Part shown: positions 8,724 to 17,740 of the stretch, one piece after another
How positions within the stretch are numbered: the first letter of the stretch is position 1
Layout of the letters: each line of letters opens with the position of its first letter
NCBI RefSeq assembly: GCF_009932375.1
Contig: NZ_BLJG01000106.1
Span: forward strand, 1-64,000
Source of the DNA: Pseudomonas juntendi
Lineage (GTDB): Bacteria > Pseudomonadota > Gammaproteobacteria > Pseudomonadales > Pseudomonadaceae
Reading direction: 5' to 3'
DNA: 64,000 bases
Translations under genes and position numbers: made by a program
Notes under the pieces: generated by a model
Told to the model about the DNA's origin: nothing
The model's input: only the letters and a program-made list of their open reading frames with translations
Databases searched by the model: none

Positions 8724-10472
8724 TCAGGTGTCTGCGGTTTCGCTCGCAGCCTTCGCCGTCTTGACCGACGCCTTTTTCTCCTGCACCACGATATAGAACT
8801 CTTCGCCATGCTTCACCGCCCCATACAGCACGGCTTTTTCGATCAGCTCGTTGCCGCGCAGCTGGCGCAGCATCATCGGGTCTTTGCGCAGGTCGCGGTA
8901 CAGCGCCAGGCAAAGCAGCACCATCACCACCACAAACGGCAGGGCCACCACGATCGTCAGGTTCTGAAGCCCGGTCAGCGCTTCGCCGGGGTCCCGTGGG
9001 TCGCCGATCGCCAACATGATGGCCGCGACCGTCCCGGTCAGCGCGCCCCAGAAGATCACCGTGCGCCGCGAAGGTGCGGTGGTGCCGTGCTCCGACAGCG
9101 TGCCCATCACCAGCGACGCCGCGTCGGCGCCCGAGACAAAGAAGATGCCCACCAGCACCATCACCAGCACTGACGTCGCCGAGGCCAGTGGGTAGCTGTC
9201 CAGCAACTGGTACAACGCATGGTTGCTGTTGACGGCCCCGTTGGCCAGCTGGAAAGCACCTTCGCGCAGGGCATCGACGGCCGCGCCGCCGAAGATGGTG
9301 AACCACACCAGGCTGACCAGGCTCGGCACCAGCAGCACGCCGGTAACGAACTGGCGGATGGTGCGGCCACGGCTGATGCGGGCAATGAACATGCCCACGA
9401 ACGGCGTCCAGGAAATCCACCAGGCCCAATAGAACACTGTCCAGCCGGCCAGCCAGCTGTTCATCTGCTCGCCACCGCTGGCGTTGGTACGGGCCATCAT
9501 TTCCGGCAGCATCTTGATGTAGATGCCGAGCGAGGTCGGCAGCAGGTTCAGCATGAGCAGGGTCGGCCCGACCATGAACACGAACAGCGCCAGCACCAGG
9601 GCCAGCACCATGTTGATGTTGGACAACCACTGGATGCCCTTGCCGATGCCCGATACCGCCGACGAGACGAAGGCGATGGTCAGCAGGGTGATGATGGAGA
9701 TGTAGAACAGCTTGCCAGGGCTTTCGATCCAGCCGTTGTATTCCAACCCGCCGGCGATCTGCAGGGCGCCCAGGCCCAGTGAGGCCGCCGAGCCGAACAG
9801 CGTGGCGAAGATTGCCATCATGTCGATCAGCCGGCCAAGCGGGCCGTTGGCGTGCTTGCCGATCAACGGCCGGAAGGCCGCGGAAATCAACTGTGAGCGG
9901 CCCCGGCGGAAGGTACCGTAGGCGATGACCAGGCCGACGATGGCGTACATGGCCCAAGGGTGCAAGGTCCAGTGGAAGAGGGTGGTCGCCATGGCGACCT
10001 GCATCGCTTCGCTGGTCTGCCCGCTGGCCGAGCCGGGCGGCGGTGACACGTAGTGCGACAGCGGCTCGGCCACGCCGAAGAACATCAGGCCGATACCCAT
10101 GCCGGCACTGAACATCATCGCCACCCAGGACACCGTGCGAAACTCTGGCTGTTCGCCATCACGGCCAAGCGGTACCCGCCCGTAGCGGCTGGCGGCCAGC
10201 CACAGCACGAACACCACGAACAGGGTGGAGGTCAGTACGAAGAACCAGCCAAAGTTGAGAATGACCCACGATTGAGCGGTGGAGGCACTGCGCGCCAGGC
10301 TGGCCTGGTTGATGAAGCCCCAGAGCACGAAAGCGATGGCCAGGATGCTGGTGAAACCGAAGACCACCCAGTCCAGCTTGCCCTCGAAGCGCCGGTCCTG
10401 GCGGGCTTCTGCGGTTTTCGAGGGGTCGGTAACGCCAAGGTCGAGTGTTTCGTTGATGTGTTCCTTTACCAT
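8724..10472 (-). CDS. BCCT-family transporter (betaine/choline/carnitine type)
   Basis: A 582-residue sodium- or proton-coupled secondary carrier with 12 predicted membrane helices (first about residues 35-55, last about 500-522). The signature FYWAWWISWTPFVGMFIARI (about 350-370) carries the tryptophan box that binds quaternary ammonium substrates, and the MGIGLMFFGVAEPL stretch is also typical. The charged C-terminal tail, rich in Lys and Ala, is of the length found in osmosensing members such as BetT/BetP. Substrate is probably choline, betaine or carnitine. The gene converges with the porin gene, with a REP element in between. Confidence 0.92.
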   Translation of the reverse strand: MVKEHINETLDLGVTDPSKTAEARQDRRFEGKLDWVVFGFTSILAIAFVLWGFINQASLARSASTAQSWVILNFGWFFVLTSTLFVVFVLWLAASRYGRVPLGRDGEQPEFRTVSWVAMMFSAGMGIGLMFFGVAEPLSHYVSPPPGSASGQTSEAMQVAMATTLFHWTLHPWAMYAIVGLVIAYGTFRRGRSQLISAAFRPLIGKHANGPLGRLIDMMAIFATLFGSAASLGLGALQIAGGLEYNGWIESPGKLFYISIITLLTIAFVSSAVSGIGKGIQWLSNINMVLALVLALFVFMVGPTLLMLNLLPTSLGIYIKMLPEMMARTNASGGEQMNSWLAGWTVFYWAWWISWTPFVGMFIARISRGRTIRQFVTGVLLVPSLVSLVWFTIFGGAAVDALREGAFQLANGAVNSNHALYQLLDSYPLASATSVLVMVLVGIFFVSGADAASLVMGTLSEHGTTAPSRRTVIFWGALTGTVAAIMLAIGDPRDPGEALTGLQNLTIVVALPFVVVMVLLCLALYRDLRKDPMMLRQLRGNELIEKAVLYGAVKHGEEFYIVVQEKKASVKTAKAASETADT

Positions 10473-10786
10473 GAATGTTGAGGCCCCTGTGTGGCTTGCC
10501 TGTTCGTGCAGGCTTGTAGTTGTGTGAGCTACCGAGGGCGTTGGCGCCTCGGCCGGGTGGAGTGCTGGCGGAATTATCCTGCGCGGTCAGCGCCGGCACC
10601 TGTCCCGATAGCGTCCTGGGGCTGCCCTTGCGCGACTTGGCAAATACTTTTAGTTCTGGGGGCATTGGCCCTTTCTGTCTCGGCTTCTGGTACGCTGGTG
10701 GGCATTACCCGGGGCCGCACATCAAGCACCGTAGAAGCGCTGTCGCGTGCGGGCCCGGCCGTACCAGGAAACGGAGATTCGTAATA
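10473..10786. other. 314-base divergent intergenic region
   Basis: This gap separates the BCCT gene from the small gene at 10787 and must hold both promoters. Two short inverted repeats are visible: GCCTG/CAGGC (10498-10513) and CCGAGG/CCTCGG (10532-10552). I see no clear consensus promoter and no coding sequence with a plausible start. Confidence 0.5.
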
Positions 10787-11104
10787 ATGGCCACTGACCG
10801 TGTGAGCCTGATTCATTTCGATAAACTGAGCATGAGCCCTGCCGCAGCCGAGCGGTTCCAGCATGCTCTTGATGCGCTGGAAGCGCTCAAGCTGCAAGAC
10901 CGTTACGTTTACCTCATCGCGCCTTACCTTGGGGATATCGCTGACGCTTGCGACGCCGACCAATTGAAGACGGCCTTGGAACAAGGCCTACGCGTTGTCG
11001 ACGAGCTGGTGGCCGCCTACTCGGTCAACAAGGCCAAGGCCGATGAAGTGAGCAAAGTGTTCAAGGATGCTGGCGCGCGCGCGCGGGCTGAATTGCCCGG
11101 CTGA
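10787..11104 (+). CDS. conserved small protein of unknown function, 105 aa
   Basis: A mostly helical soluble protein with no cysteines, no signal peptide and no recognised domain. The start is ATG 10787 preceded by GGAGA (10773-10777). The gene is followed after only 7 bases by the DUF1289 gene and is probably translated with it from one mRNA. Function not recognised. Confidence 0.7.
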   Translation: MATDRVSLIHFDKLSMSPAAAERFQHALDALEALKLQDRYVYLIAPYLGDIADACDADQLKTALEQGLRVVDELVAAYSVNKAKADEVSKVFKDAGARARAELPG

Positions 11105-11111
11105 ACGGCAT

Positions 11112-11309
11112 ATGGCCAAAGACATCGACAACCCCTGCGTTTCGCTGTGCCAGCTCAACAGTGAGCTGTGCGTGAGCTGCGGCCGTACCCGCGAGGAAAT
11201 CCGCAAATGGCGGGGCATGAAGCGCCCCGAGAAGATGGCGACCGTGCAGCGGGCGGCCACGCGCATGAAGGCCATCGCCAAGAAGGCGGCCAAGCGGCAG
11301 GTCAGTTAG
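11112..11309 (+). CDS. DUF1289-domain protein
   Basis: A 65-residue protein with the four-cysteine pattern of DUF1289: C-x3-C at PCVSLC, then C-x2-C at CVSCGRT, followed by REEI-x-W. The pattern suggests a small metal site. The C-terminal half is strongly basic. DUF1289 proteins are common in proteobacteria but have no firmly established role. It follows the 105-residue gene by 7 bases. Confidence 0.85.
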   Translation: MAKDIDNPCVSLCQLNSELCVSCGRTREEIRKWRGMKRPEKMATVQRAATRMKAIAKKAAKRQVS

Positions 11310-11329
11310 GCCCTGCTGGCAGCTCATCA

Positions 11330-11344
11330 GCCCCCACAGGGGGC
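11330..11344 (+). terminator. hairpin after the DUF1289 gene
   Basis: GCCCCC and GGGGGC are perfect complements around a 3-base loop (ACA), 20 bases after the stop codon. No U-run follows, so it may be a weak terminator or RNA-stabilising end. Confidence 0.5.
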
Positions 11345-11368
11345 GCAAAGCTTGAGGTCTGCACTGCT

Positions 11369-11400
11369 CCTGTGGGAGCCCGGCTTGCCGGCGATGGGCC
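11369..11400. repeat. second REP-like element
   Basis: The same 'cctgtgggagc' head as at 8607 is followed by CCGGC-tt-GCCGG (11380-11391) and 'gatgggcc'. A T7 run follows at about 11408. It lies between the DUF1289 gene and the solute-binding protein gene. Confidence 0.8.
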
Positions 11401-11550
11401 GCACTCCTTTTTTTGCCCATAAAAGGTCCGCTAGTCGGCCTCTGATGGTCCAGACTGTATACAGCCCCACACCTGATGCAGCCGACCAGCATTGCTCAAG
11501 CCATTGGTCACCCAGCGGGGCGGCGAAGTTACAACTGCCGAGGGTCGTTG

Positions 11551-12339
11551 ATGATCAAGCGTCGCCTGCGCCACGCCTTGCCCTTGTTGTGCCTGATGCT
11601 GCTGCCCCTGGCGGCGGTAGCCGATGACACATGCCGGCGGCTGACCGCCACCGGTAACCCGGAATACCCGCCTTACCTGTGGCGCGATCCGCGCAACCCG
11701 CAGCAGTTGATGGGTGCCAATGCCGATTTGCTCAAGCACCTGGGCAAGCAGCTCGGGCTGGAGATCGACGTGGTTTACGCTGGGCCGTGGTCACGCGCGC
11801 AGGAAGAAGTGCGCACTGGTCGGATCGACCTTCTGGCCGGGTACTTTCGCACCGAGGCGCGGCAACAGCACATGGACTTCATCGAGCCACCGTTCCTGGC
11901 CACCCCCAGCGTGGTCTGGGTGCGCCAGGGTGACGCCTTTGCCTACCGGCAATGGGCGGACCTGAAGGGCCGCAAGGGCGGTACGTTGGTGAACAACAGC
12001 CATGGCCAGCAGTTCGATGAGTACGCGCAGGCTCATCTCACGCTCGAAGCGGTACCCACTGCTCGCCAGGCGTTCGAAAAACTGGTGCACAAGCGCAGTG
12101 CCTACGTGGTTTACGAACAGTACCCAGGCATGGCCCTGGCGCGCACGCTGGGTATTGGCGGTGCCGTGCAGGTACTGCAGCCACCGGTCTCCAGTGAAGG
12201 GTTGTACCTGGCCATTTCGCATAATTCACCCTGCAACCAGCCACAGCTGCGCGCAGCACTGGCCCGGGAAATGGCCAGGATCGTGGGCGGAGCCCTGCCG
12301 CAGCAGTTGTTGAAGGAGAACATGAGGCAATGGCAATGA
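11551..12339 (+). CDS. periplasmic solute-binding protein (SBP family 3-like)
   Basis: A 262-residue secreted protein. The signal peptide spans about residues 1-23 (basic start, LPLLCLMLLPLAAVADD), and the two-lobed amino-acid-binding fold follows (TGNPEYPPYLWRD, GANADLLKHLGKQLG, GRIDLLAGYFRTEARQQHMDF). No permease or ATPase gene is adjacent, so it is an orphan binding protein or a sensor-like protein. The start ATG 11551 gives a proper signal peptide; a frame running further upstream does not. Confidence 0.8.
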   Translation: MIKRRLRHALPLLCLMLLPLAAVADDTCRRLTATGNPEYPPYLWRDPRNPQQLMGANADLLKHLGKQLGLEIDVVYAGPWSRAQEEVRTGRIDLLAGYFRTEARQQHMDFIEPPFLATPSVVWVRQGDAFAYRQWADLKGRKGGTLVNNSHGQQFDEYAQAHLTLEAVPTARQAFEKLVHKRSAYVVYEQYPGMALARTLGIGGAVQVLQPPVSSEGLYLAISHNSPCNQPQLRAALAREMARIVGGALPQQLLKENMRQWQ

Positions 12340-12360
12340 CAGGCCGTGCGCAGGCCGTTG

Positions 12361-13380
12361 CTACAGCGCGTGGGCCAGCTGCTCGGCTTCCTTGGCGTTG
12401 CTGACGTTGACCGCGCCAGGCAAATGCACATCATTTTTTGCCGCCAGCAGCTCGGCCATCACGCTGACGGCGATTTCCGCCGGGGTCTTGCTGCCGATAT
12501 AGATGCCTATCGGCCCATGCAAACGCTGTAGCGACGCTTCGCTTTCGCCGAAATGCTCGATCAGCCGCTCACGGCGCAGTTGGCTGTTGCGCCGCGAGCC
12601 GATGGCGCCAATGTAGAAGGCCGGGCCGTGCAAGGCTTCGAGCAAGGCCAGGTCGTCCAGCTTGGGATCATGGCTGACGGCAACGATGGCGCTGCGCACA
12701 TCTGCCTTGAAGGCACGGACCACATCGTCTGGCATGCCTGGCAGCAGGGTAACGCCGGGGATGCTCCAGCCTGCCGTGTATTCCGGGCGCGGGTCGCACA
12801 ACGAGACACTGAAGCCGTTGAACAGGGCCATGGTTGCGAGGTACTCGGCCAGGGCGCCAGCACCGATCAGCAGCAGGCGGTAACCAGGCCCAAGGGTGCT
12901 GCACAGGCGCTGGCCATCAAACCTGAACAGTTGTGGGGTAGCGGTGGCAACCAGGCTGGCAGCACCCGTGTGCAAGTCGAGTTCGCGACACATCAGGTTG
13001 CCGCTGTCCAGGCTGGCCAGCAGTTGTTCCAGGTGCGACAACGCGGGCGCGAACTCCAGCACCAGTTCAAGGGTGCCGCCGCAGGGCAGGCCGAAGCGGT
13101 GGGCTTCGTCTGCGCTGACGCCGTAGCGCACTACCTGCGGCTGGCCGCTGGGCATGCCGGGGCCACCGTAGGCGCTGGTGTAGCGGTGGATGAGGTCGTC
13201 CTCGATACAGCCACCGGATACGCTGCCAACTACCCGGCCATCGCTGCGCAGCGCCATCATCGAGCCGACCGGGCGCGGTGAAGAGCCCCATGTACGGGCG
13301 ACCGTGGCAAGCAGGGCGCGGTGGCCGCCGGCAAGCCAGTCGCGGGTGGTGCGCAGCACCAGCAGGTCGATGCTTTCCAT
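12361..13380 (-). CDS. XdhC/CoxI-family molybdenum-cofactor protein
   Basis: A 339-residue XdhC-like protein. The N-terminal XdhC/CoxI region includes TWGSSPRPVGSMMALR and VGSVSGGCIEDDLI. A Rossmann-like C-terminal domain starts near LLIGAGALAEYLA (about 172) and ends with the AIGSRRN motif. XdhC proteins bind molybdopterin, aid its sulfuration or delivery, and are needed to mature xanthine-dehydrogenase-type enzymes. It is the last gene of the operon 17496 to 12361, so its client is very probably the hydroxylase encoded upstream. Confidence 0.88.
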   Translation of the reverse strand: MESIDLLVLRTTRDWLAGGHRALLATVARTWGSSPRPVGSMMALRSDGRVVGSVSGGCIEDDLIHRYTSAYGGPGMPSGQPQVVRYGVSADEAHRFGLPCGGTLELVLEFAPALSHLEQLLASLDSGNLMCRELDLHTGAASLVATATPQLFRFDGQRLCSTLGPGYRLLLIGAGALAEYLATMALFNGFSVSLCDPRPEYTAGWSIPGVTLLPGMPDDVVRAFKADVRSAIVAVSHDPKLDDLALLEALHGPAFYIGAIGSRRNSQLRRERLIEHFGESEASLQRLHGPIGIYIGSKTPAEIAVSVMAELLAAKNDVHLPGAVNVSNAKEAEQLAHAL

Positions 13381-13430
13381 GGAAACTCCGTTACAACACT
13401 GTCGAGAAGGTTGGCTCAGGCATGCCCCCT

Positions 13431-14774
13431 TCAGCGCATATGCAAGATGATGGGGCTACTGCTGGCCGGGTCGGTGTGCCCGCGCAACTTGCTTACCGCC
13501 TGCGCGTCCACCGCGCCGCCCTGGTTGCCCCAGGCCGAGCGCACGAACGTCAGCACTTCGGCGATCTCCTTGTCTCCCAGTTGCTCGCGAAAGGCCGGCA
13601 TACGGTAAGCATCTGGCACTCCAGCAGACACTACGCGCTGTGAACCGTTCAAGGTGATATTGATCGCCGACGCGTCCTCTTTGGCCAAAGCCGATGTAGC
13701 CCCGGCCAGTGGTGGCATCGATGGCGTCTGGCCCTTGCCGTCCAGGCCATGGCACGACGCGCAGCGGGTCACGTAGGTGTGCGCCCCGGGGGCGTCCAGC
13801 CGCTCGGCAGCCGACACCGCCTGGTACTGCCAGGGCGCGCCATCGCGCTGAGGGTCACCGGGCAGCGACTTCAGGTAATGGGCGATGGCGGCCAGGTCGT
13901 CGTCAGTCATGAACTGGGTGGAGTTGTTGAATGCCTCGGTCATCGAACCGAATACCACGGCATGGCGGTTGCGGCCGGTCTTGAGGAACTGGGCGATTTC
14001 CGCTTCGCTCCAGCGCCCCAACCCGGTGTTGTGGTCCGCACGCAGGCTCGGTGCATACCAGCCATCGAGCAATGCCCCGGCCAGGTACGCTGTGCCGCTG
14101 TCGTCCAGGGCCTTTTCGTTGAACGCCAGGCCACGCGGCGTGTGGCAACTGCCGCAGTGGCCAGGGCCCTGGACGATGTAGGCACCTCGGTTCCACTGCG
14201 CGTCCTGCCCCGCCTGGGCGGTGTACGGCGCCGTCGGGGCGAACAGGCCGTTCCACAGCGCAATGGGCCAGCGCAGGTTCAGCGGCCACGGGATATCGCT
14301 GGGCAGGTTGGCTTGCTTGGCCGGCTGCACGCCGTGCATGAAAAACGCATACAGCGCCTTTACATCGTCATCGCTGAGTTTGGCGTACGAGGGGTAGGGC
14401 ATGGCCGGGTACAGGCGCCGGCCACCAGGCGCCACGCCGTGGCGCACGGCGCGGTCGAAGTCCGCCAGGCTGTAGGCACCGATGCCAGTGTCGCGATCGG
14501 GGGTGATATTGGTGGCATGAATGGCCCCCAGCGGGGTGGCCATTTGGAGCCCGCCGGCGAACGGTTGGCCTTCTGGCAGGCTGTGGCAGGCGACGCAGTC
14601 GCTGAGCCGGGCCACGTATTCGCCACGGCTGACCAGCGCTGCGGCGGCGGTGTCCGCCTGCGCGTCGGTGAACGGCGAAGCGGGCTCGCGGGTGACATAC
14701 CAGGCCAGCAGGCCCGCCGCGATCAGGCACGGCAGCGCCAGCCAACCAGCGGTTCTTGCGAAACGATGGGTCAT
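13431..14774 (-). CDS. triheme cytochrome c subunit of the Mo hydroxylase
   Basis: A 447-residue membrane-anchored c-type cytochrome with three haem sites: C60-x2-C63-H64, C207-x2-C210-H211 and C338-x2-C341-H342. An uncleaved or cleavable N-terminal helix (about 10-27) directs it to the periplasm. The layout resembles the cytochrome subunit of alcohol and aldehyde dehydrogenases and the electron acceptor of nicotinate-type hydroxylases. It begins 17 bases after the molybdopterin subunit gene and probably passes electrons from it to the respiratory chain. Confidence 0.9.
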   Translation of the reverse strand: MTHRFARTAGWLALPCLIAAGLLAWYVTREPASPFTDAQADTAAAALVSRGEYVARLSDCVACHSLPEGQPFAGGLQMATPLGAIHATNITPDRDTGIGAYSLADFDRAVRHGVAPGGRRLYPAMPYPSYAKLSDDDVKALYAFFMHGVQPAKQANLPSDIPWPLNLRWPIALWNGLFAPTAPYTAQAGQDAQWNRGAYIVQGPGHCGSCHTPRGLAFNEKALDDSGTAYLAGALLDGWYAPSLRADHNTGLGRWSEAEIAQFLKTGRNRHAVVFGSMTEAFNNSTQFMTDDDLAAIAHYLKSLPGDPQRDGAPWQYQAVSAAERLDAPGAHTYVTRCASCHGLDGKGQTPSMPPLAGATSALAKEDASAINITLNGSQRVVSAGVPDAYRMPAFREQLGDKEIAEVLTFVRSAWGNQGGAVDAQAVSKLRGHTDPASSSPIILHMR

Positions 14775-14791
14775 GGGGCAATCCTTGTGCG

Positions 14792-17041
14792 TCAGCTGAA
14801 AGTATGGCGGCTCATTGGCAGGCTGCGTACGCGCTGGCCGGTCAGTTGCGCCACCGCGTTGGCCACTGCCGGCGCGACTGCGGGCAGTGGCGGTTCGCCA
14901 ATGCCGCCCATCTTCGCCCCGCTTTCGACAATGCGCACATGTACCCGTGCCATGCGCGAAGGCGGCAGGATCGGGTACAGGTCGTAATTGCGCGCGCGCG
15001 GCTTGCCATCCACGTACACCGCTTCTTCCACCAGCGTCTGCGACAGGCCCAAGGCCACCGCACCATTGACCTGGTGCTCGATGATGGCCGGGTTGACGAT
15101 ACTGCCGGGGTCGATGGCCTGCCAGATATCGTGCACCTTGACCTGGCCGTTCTCCATCGACACTTCGGCGATGACGGCTGCGTGCGAGCCGAAGGGCGAG
15201 GCCATGGCCACGCCACGGGCCCGCTTGCTGCCATCTTCGGCGGTGAACGGCCCGCGCTTCCAGCCCCCGGACAAGTCGGCGACCGCGTTCAGCAGGGTGG
15301 TCAGCCGGGGGTTGTCGCGCAGCAGGTGCAGGCGCAGTTCGAACGGGTCCTTGCCACCTTTGTCGGCCAGTTCGTCTAGAAACGACTCATAGAAGAAATC
15401 GTTCAGCGAGTTGCCCACCGAGCGCCAGTAGCCGAGCATGGCCGGGCCTTTGACATAGACCTGGGCAATGCGTTTGTTGGCGATGGCATAGGCCTTGCCC
15501 GACAGCCCCTCAAGCGCGGTGGGGTCGACCTTGTCGCCCTGCTTGCCCGCCAGGGCCTCGGTCGGGCCTTCGGTGGCGCTGACCGCTTCGATGGCCACCG
15601 GCAGGCCGTCGGCATCGAGCCCAGCGCGGAACTTCACCACGGCGACCGGGCGCAGTACATCACGCAGAAACTCTTCTTCGCGGCTCCAGATCAGTTTGAC
15701 CGGCCGGCCCACCGCCTTGGCCAGGGCAATGGCCTGCGGGTAGGGGTTGGCCGATTCGTACAGGAAGTGGCGGCCGAAGAAGCCGCCCAACAGTGGCGAG
15801 TGCAGGTTGATCTGGCCGGTTTGCAGGCCGGTGCGTTGAGCGATGTCGTCGCGGAACATGTCCGGGGCCTGGTTGGGCAGCCAGACATCCAGCGTGCCAT
15901 CGGCATTGAAGCGGGCCAGGGCCGACGGTGGCTCCAGCTGGGCATGGTTCAGGTACTGGTTGTGGTAGCTGGCCTCGACCCGGGTCTTGGCATTGGCCAA
16001 GGCACCCGCTACATCGCCTTCGTTTTCTTCATCGCGCGCCGGGCCATCGACCGTGGCCAGGTGCTCGCGCCAGCCGTCGCTGGAAAAATCAGCCGGCATC
16101 GCCCGCAGGGTGCTGTCGGCGGCTGGCTCTTGCCAATCGACTTGAAGGGCTTCGACGGCGCGCTTGGCGTGCCACCAGCGTTCAGCGACCACCGCTACCG
16201 CCCCTGGCAACTGATGCACCGAGTGCACGCCGTTCATGGCCTTGACCTGGCCTTCGTTACGCAGGCTGCCAACGGTCATGCCCAGGCGCGGCGCATGCTG
16301 CACGGCGGCGTGGAGCATGCCGTCCACCTTGATGTCGATGCAGTATTGGGCTTTGCCGGTGGATTTGTCGTAGGCATCCAGGCGCCGAACCGGCTTGCCG
16401 ATCCAGCGGAACTGGCCAGGGTCGCGCAGCTTGACGCTGGCCGGGTCGGGTACCGGCAGGTCCATGGCCCGCCCGGCCAGTTCGCCGTAAGGCACCGAGC
16501 GGCCGCTCGTGGTATGTACCACGTTACCCGGGGTGCTCGACAGTTCGGCCACCGGCACTCCCAGTTTTTCGGCGCCAGCCTGCAGCAACATGGCCCGGGC
16601 GAGGGCGCCCAGGCGGCGCATGGTGGGGTAGCTCATGCGTACCGACATGCTGCCGCCGGTAATCCGCATGCCGTTTTCCATCACCACATAGGCTTCGCCG
16701 GGTGGCGCGCTTTCGACCACGAAGTGCGCGGGGTCCACGTCCAGCTCTTCACCGACGATCTGGGCCATGGCGGTGAACGGCCCCTGGCCGCCTTCCATGA
16801 ACGGGCTGAGCAGGCGCACCGTACCGTCTGGGCGAATTTCCAGAAACGCCGGCACTTGGGTGCCGCGTTCTGCTGTGGCCACGGCGGCGGCTTGCACCCG
16901 CGGCACGCCCACCGGCAGGCCGAAGCCCAGCACCAGTGCGCCCACGGCAGTGCCGGCGAGGAAGCGACGGCGTGACAGGTTGACCGTTTCGCCGCGCTGC
17001 AGTGCGAGCAGTTCGGCAGGGGTATCGACGGGTGTGTTCAT
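14792..17041 (-). CDS. molybdopterin-binding subunit of an isoquinoline 1-oxidoreductase-type hydroxylase
   Basis: A 749-residue large subunit of the xanthine-oxidase family, IorB type. A twin-arginine signal (SRRRFLAGTAVGALVLG, about residues 22-38) indicates folded export with its cofactor. The Mo-site motifs include GGFFGRHFLYE and the late G-x-G-E stretch GGIGEPPLPAVAPA that carries the catalytic glutamate. The gene is read from ATG 17041, overlapping the stop of the 2Fe-2S gene by 4 bases (ATGA), which indicates translational coupling. A longer frame upstream is only a shadow of the neighbouring gene. Substrate (N-heterocycle or aldehyde) is not evident. Confidence 0.9.
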   Translation of the reverse strand: MNTPVDTPAELLALQRGETVNLSRRRFLAGTAVGALVLGFGLPVGVPRVQAAAVATAERGTQVPAFLEIRPDGTVRLLSPFMEGGQGPFTAMAQIVGEELDVDPAHFVVESAPPGEAYVVMENGMRITGGSMSVRMSYPTMRRLGALARAMLLQAGAEKLGVPVAELSSTPGNVVHTTSGRSVPYGELAGRAMDLPVPDPASVKLRDPGQFRWIGKPVRRLDAYDKSTGKAQYCIDIKVDGMLHAAVQHAPRLGMTVGSLRNEGQVKAMNGVHSVHQLPGAVAVVAERWWHAKRAVEALQVDWQEPAADSTLRAMPADFSSDGWREHLATVDGPARDEENEGDVAGALANAKTRVEASYHNQYLNHAQLEPPSALARFNADGTLDVWLPNQAPDMFRDDIAQRTGLQTGQINLHSPLLGGFFGRHFLYESANPYPQAIALAKAVGRPVKLIWSREEEFLRDVLRPVAVVKFRAGLDADGLPVAIEAVSATEGPTEALAGKQGDKVDPTALEGLSGKAYAIANKRIAQVYVKGPAMLGYWRSVGNSLNDFFYESFLDELADKGGKDPFELRLHLLRDNPRLTTLLNAVADLSGGWKRGPFTAEDGSKRARGVAMASPFGSHAAVIAEVSMENGQVKVHDIWQAIDPGSIVNPAIIEHQVNGAVALGLSQTLVEEAVYVDGKPRARNYDLYPILPPSRMARVHVRIVESGAKMGGIGEPPLPAVAPAVANAVAQLTGQRVRSLPMSRHTFS

Positions 17042-17496
17042 CAGGCCTGCTCCCCTTGGGCCAAGTCGTGCATGGCGGCATGGATGGCGTTGTAGGTGCC
17101 GCAGCGACACAGGTTGACCATGGCTGCGTCGATCTGCTCGGCGCTGGGTTTGGGCGTGTGCTTGAGCAGCGCGGTGGCCGCCATCACCTGGCCGGACTGG
17201 CAGTAGCCGCACTGAGCCACCTGGTGGTCGACCCACGCCATGACCACCCGTTGGCCGACCGGGTCGGCTTCGATCGCTTCGATGGTGGTGACCTCGCGGC
17301 CGACCACGCCGGCCACCGGGGTGACGCAGGCACGGACCACGTTGCCGTCGACCAGTACCGAACACGCGCCGCACTGGGCCAGGCCGCAGCCATACTTGGT
17401 GCCGGTCAGCCCCAGGTCATCGCGGATCACCCACAACAGGGGCGTGTCGGCGTCCGCCTCGACCTGGTAGGTCTTCTGGTTGATGCGTAGTTCCAT
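17041..17496 (-). CDS. [2Fe-2S] subunit of the Mo hydroxylase (IorA type)
   Basis: A 151-residue ferredoxin-type small subunit with two [2Fe-2S] clusters. The plant-type motif C-G-x3-C-G-x-C (CGLAQCGAC) followed by VRAC forms one; CGYCQSG and LCRCGTY form the other, four-helix-type cluster. It lacks a signal of its own and is expected to be co-exported with the TAT-bearing large subunit. It is the first gene of the operon; a palindrome stands about 50 bases before its start. Confidence 0.92.
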   Translation of the reverse strand: MELRINQKTYQVEADADTPLLWVIRDDLGLTGTKYGCGLAQCGACSVLVDGNVVRACVTPVAGVVGREVTTIEAIEADPVGQRVVMAWVDHQVAQCGYCQSGQVMAATALLKHTPKPSAEQIDAAMVNLCRCGTYNAIHAAMHDLAQGEQA

Positions 17497-17542
17497 GGTT
17501 CACCTGCCAGTCATCGGTTGTTGTCGCGGGGTCATGTCGGGT

Positions 17543-17561
17543 GGGGAATACATTGTTCCCC
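17543..17561. promoter_or_regulatory. palindrome upstream of the Mo-hydroxylase operon
   Basis: GGGGAA and TTCCCC flank 7 bases (19 bases in all), with another GGGGAAA at 17565. It lies about 47-65 bases before the start of the [2Fe-2S] gene, as expected for an operator. No regulator gene is adjacent, so the binding protein is unknown. Confidence 0.5.
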
Positions 17562-17740
17562 GGTGGGGAAACGCTAGCACAGGCCGGCGGCCAACGGTTT
17601 GAACCGGGTGGCAGGTTCAGAGAATCAGGCAAGTAATCCGTTGGAATGCGCAACTGGGCAGCCAGGCAGGACGTGCGCGGTAAAAACCCGGATAATGCCG
17701 GCCAATTTCGTCTTGCACGCTTAAATCACGGTAATCCCGC

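Noticed and set aside
13749-16975. Long plus-strand open frames of 402-412 codons opposite the Mo-hydroxylase operon
   Set aside because: They are antisense shadows of GC-rich genes with strong family motifs on the minus strand; no ribosome sites and low-complexity translations.
17042-17374. N-terminal extension of the Mo subunit reading through the 2Fe-2S gene
   Set aside because: The extension is an out-of-frame shadow of the 2Fe-2S gene; ATG 17041 with the TAT signal right after is clearly the start.
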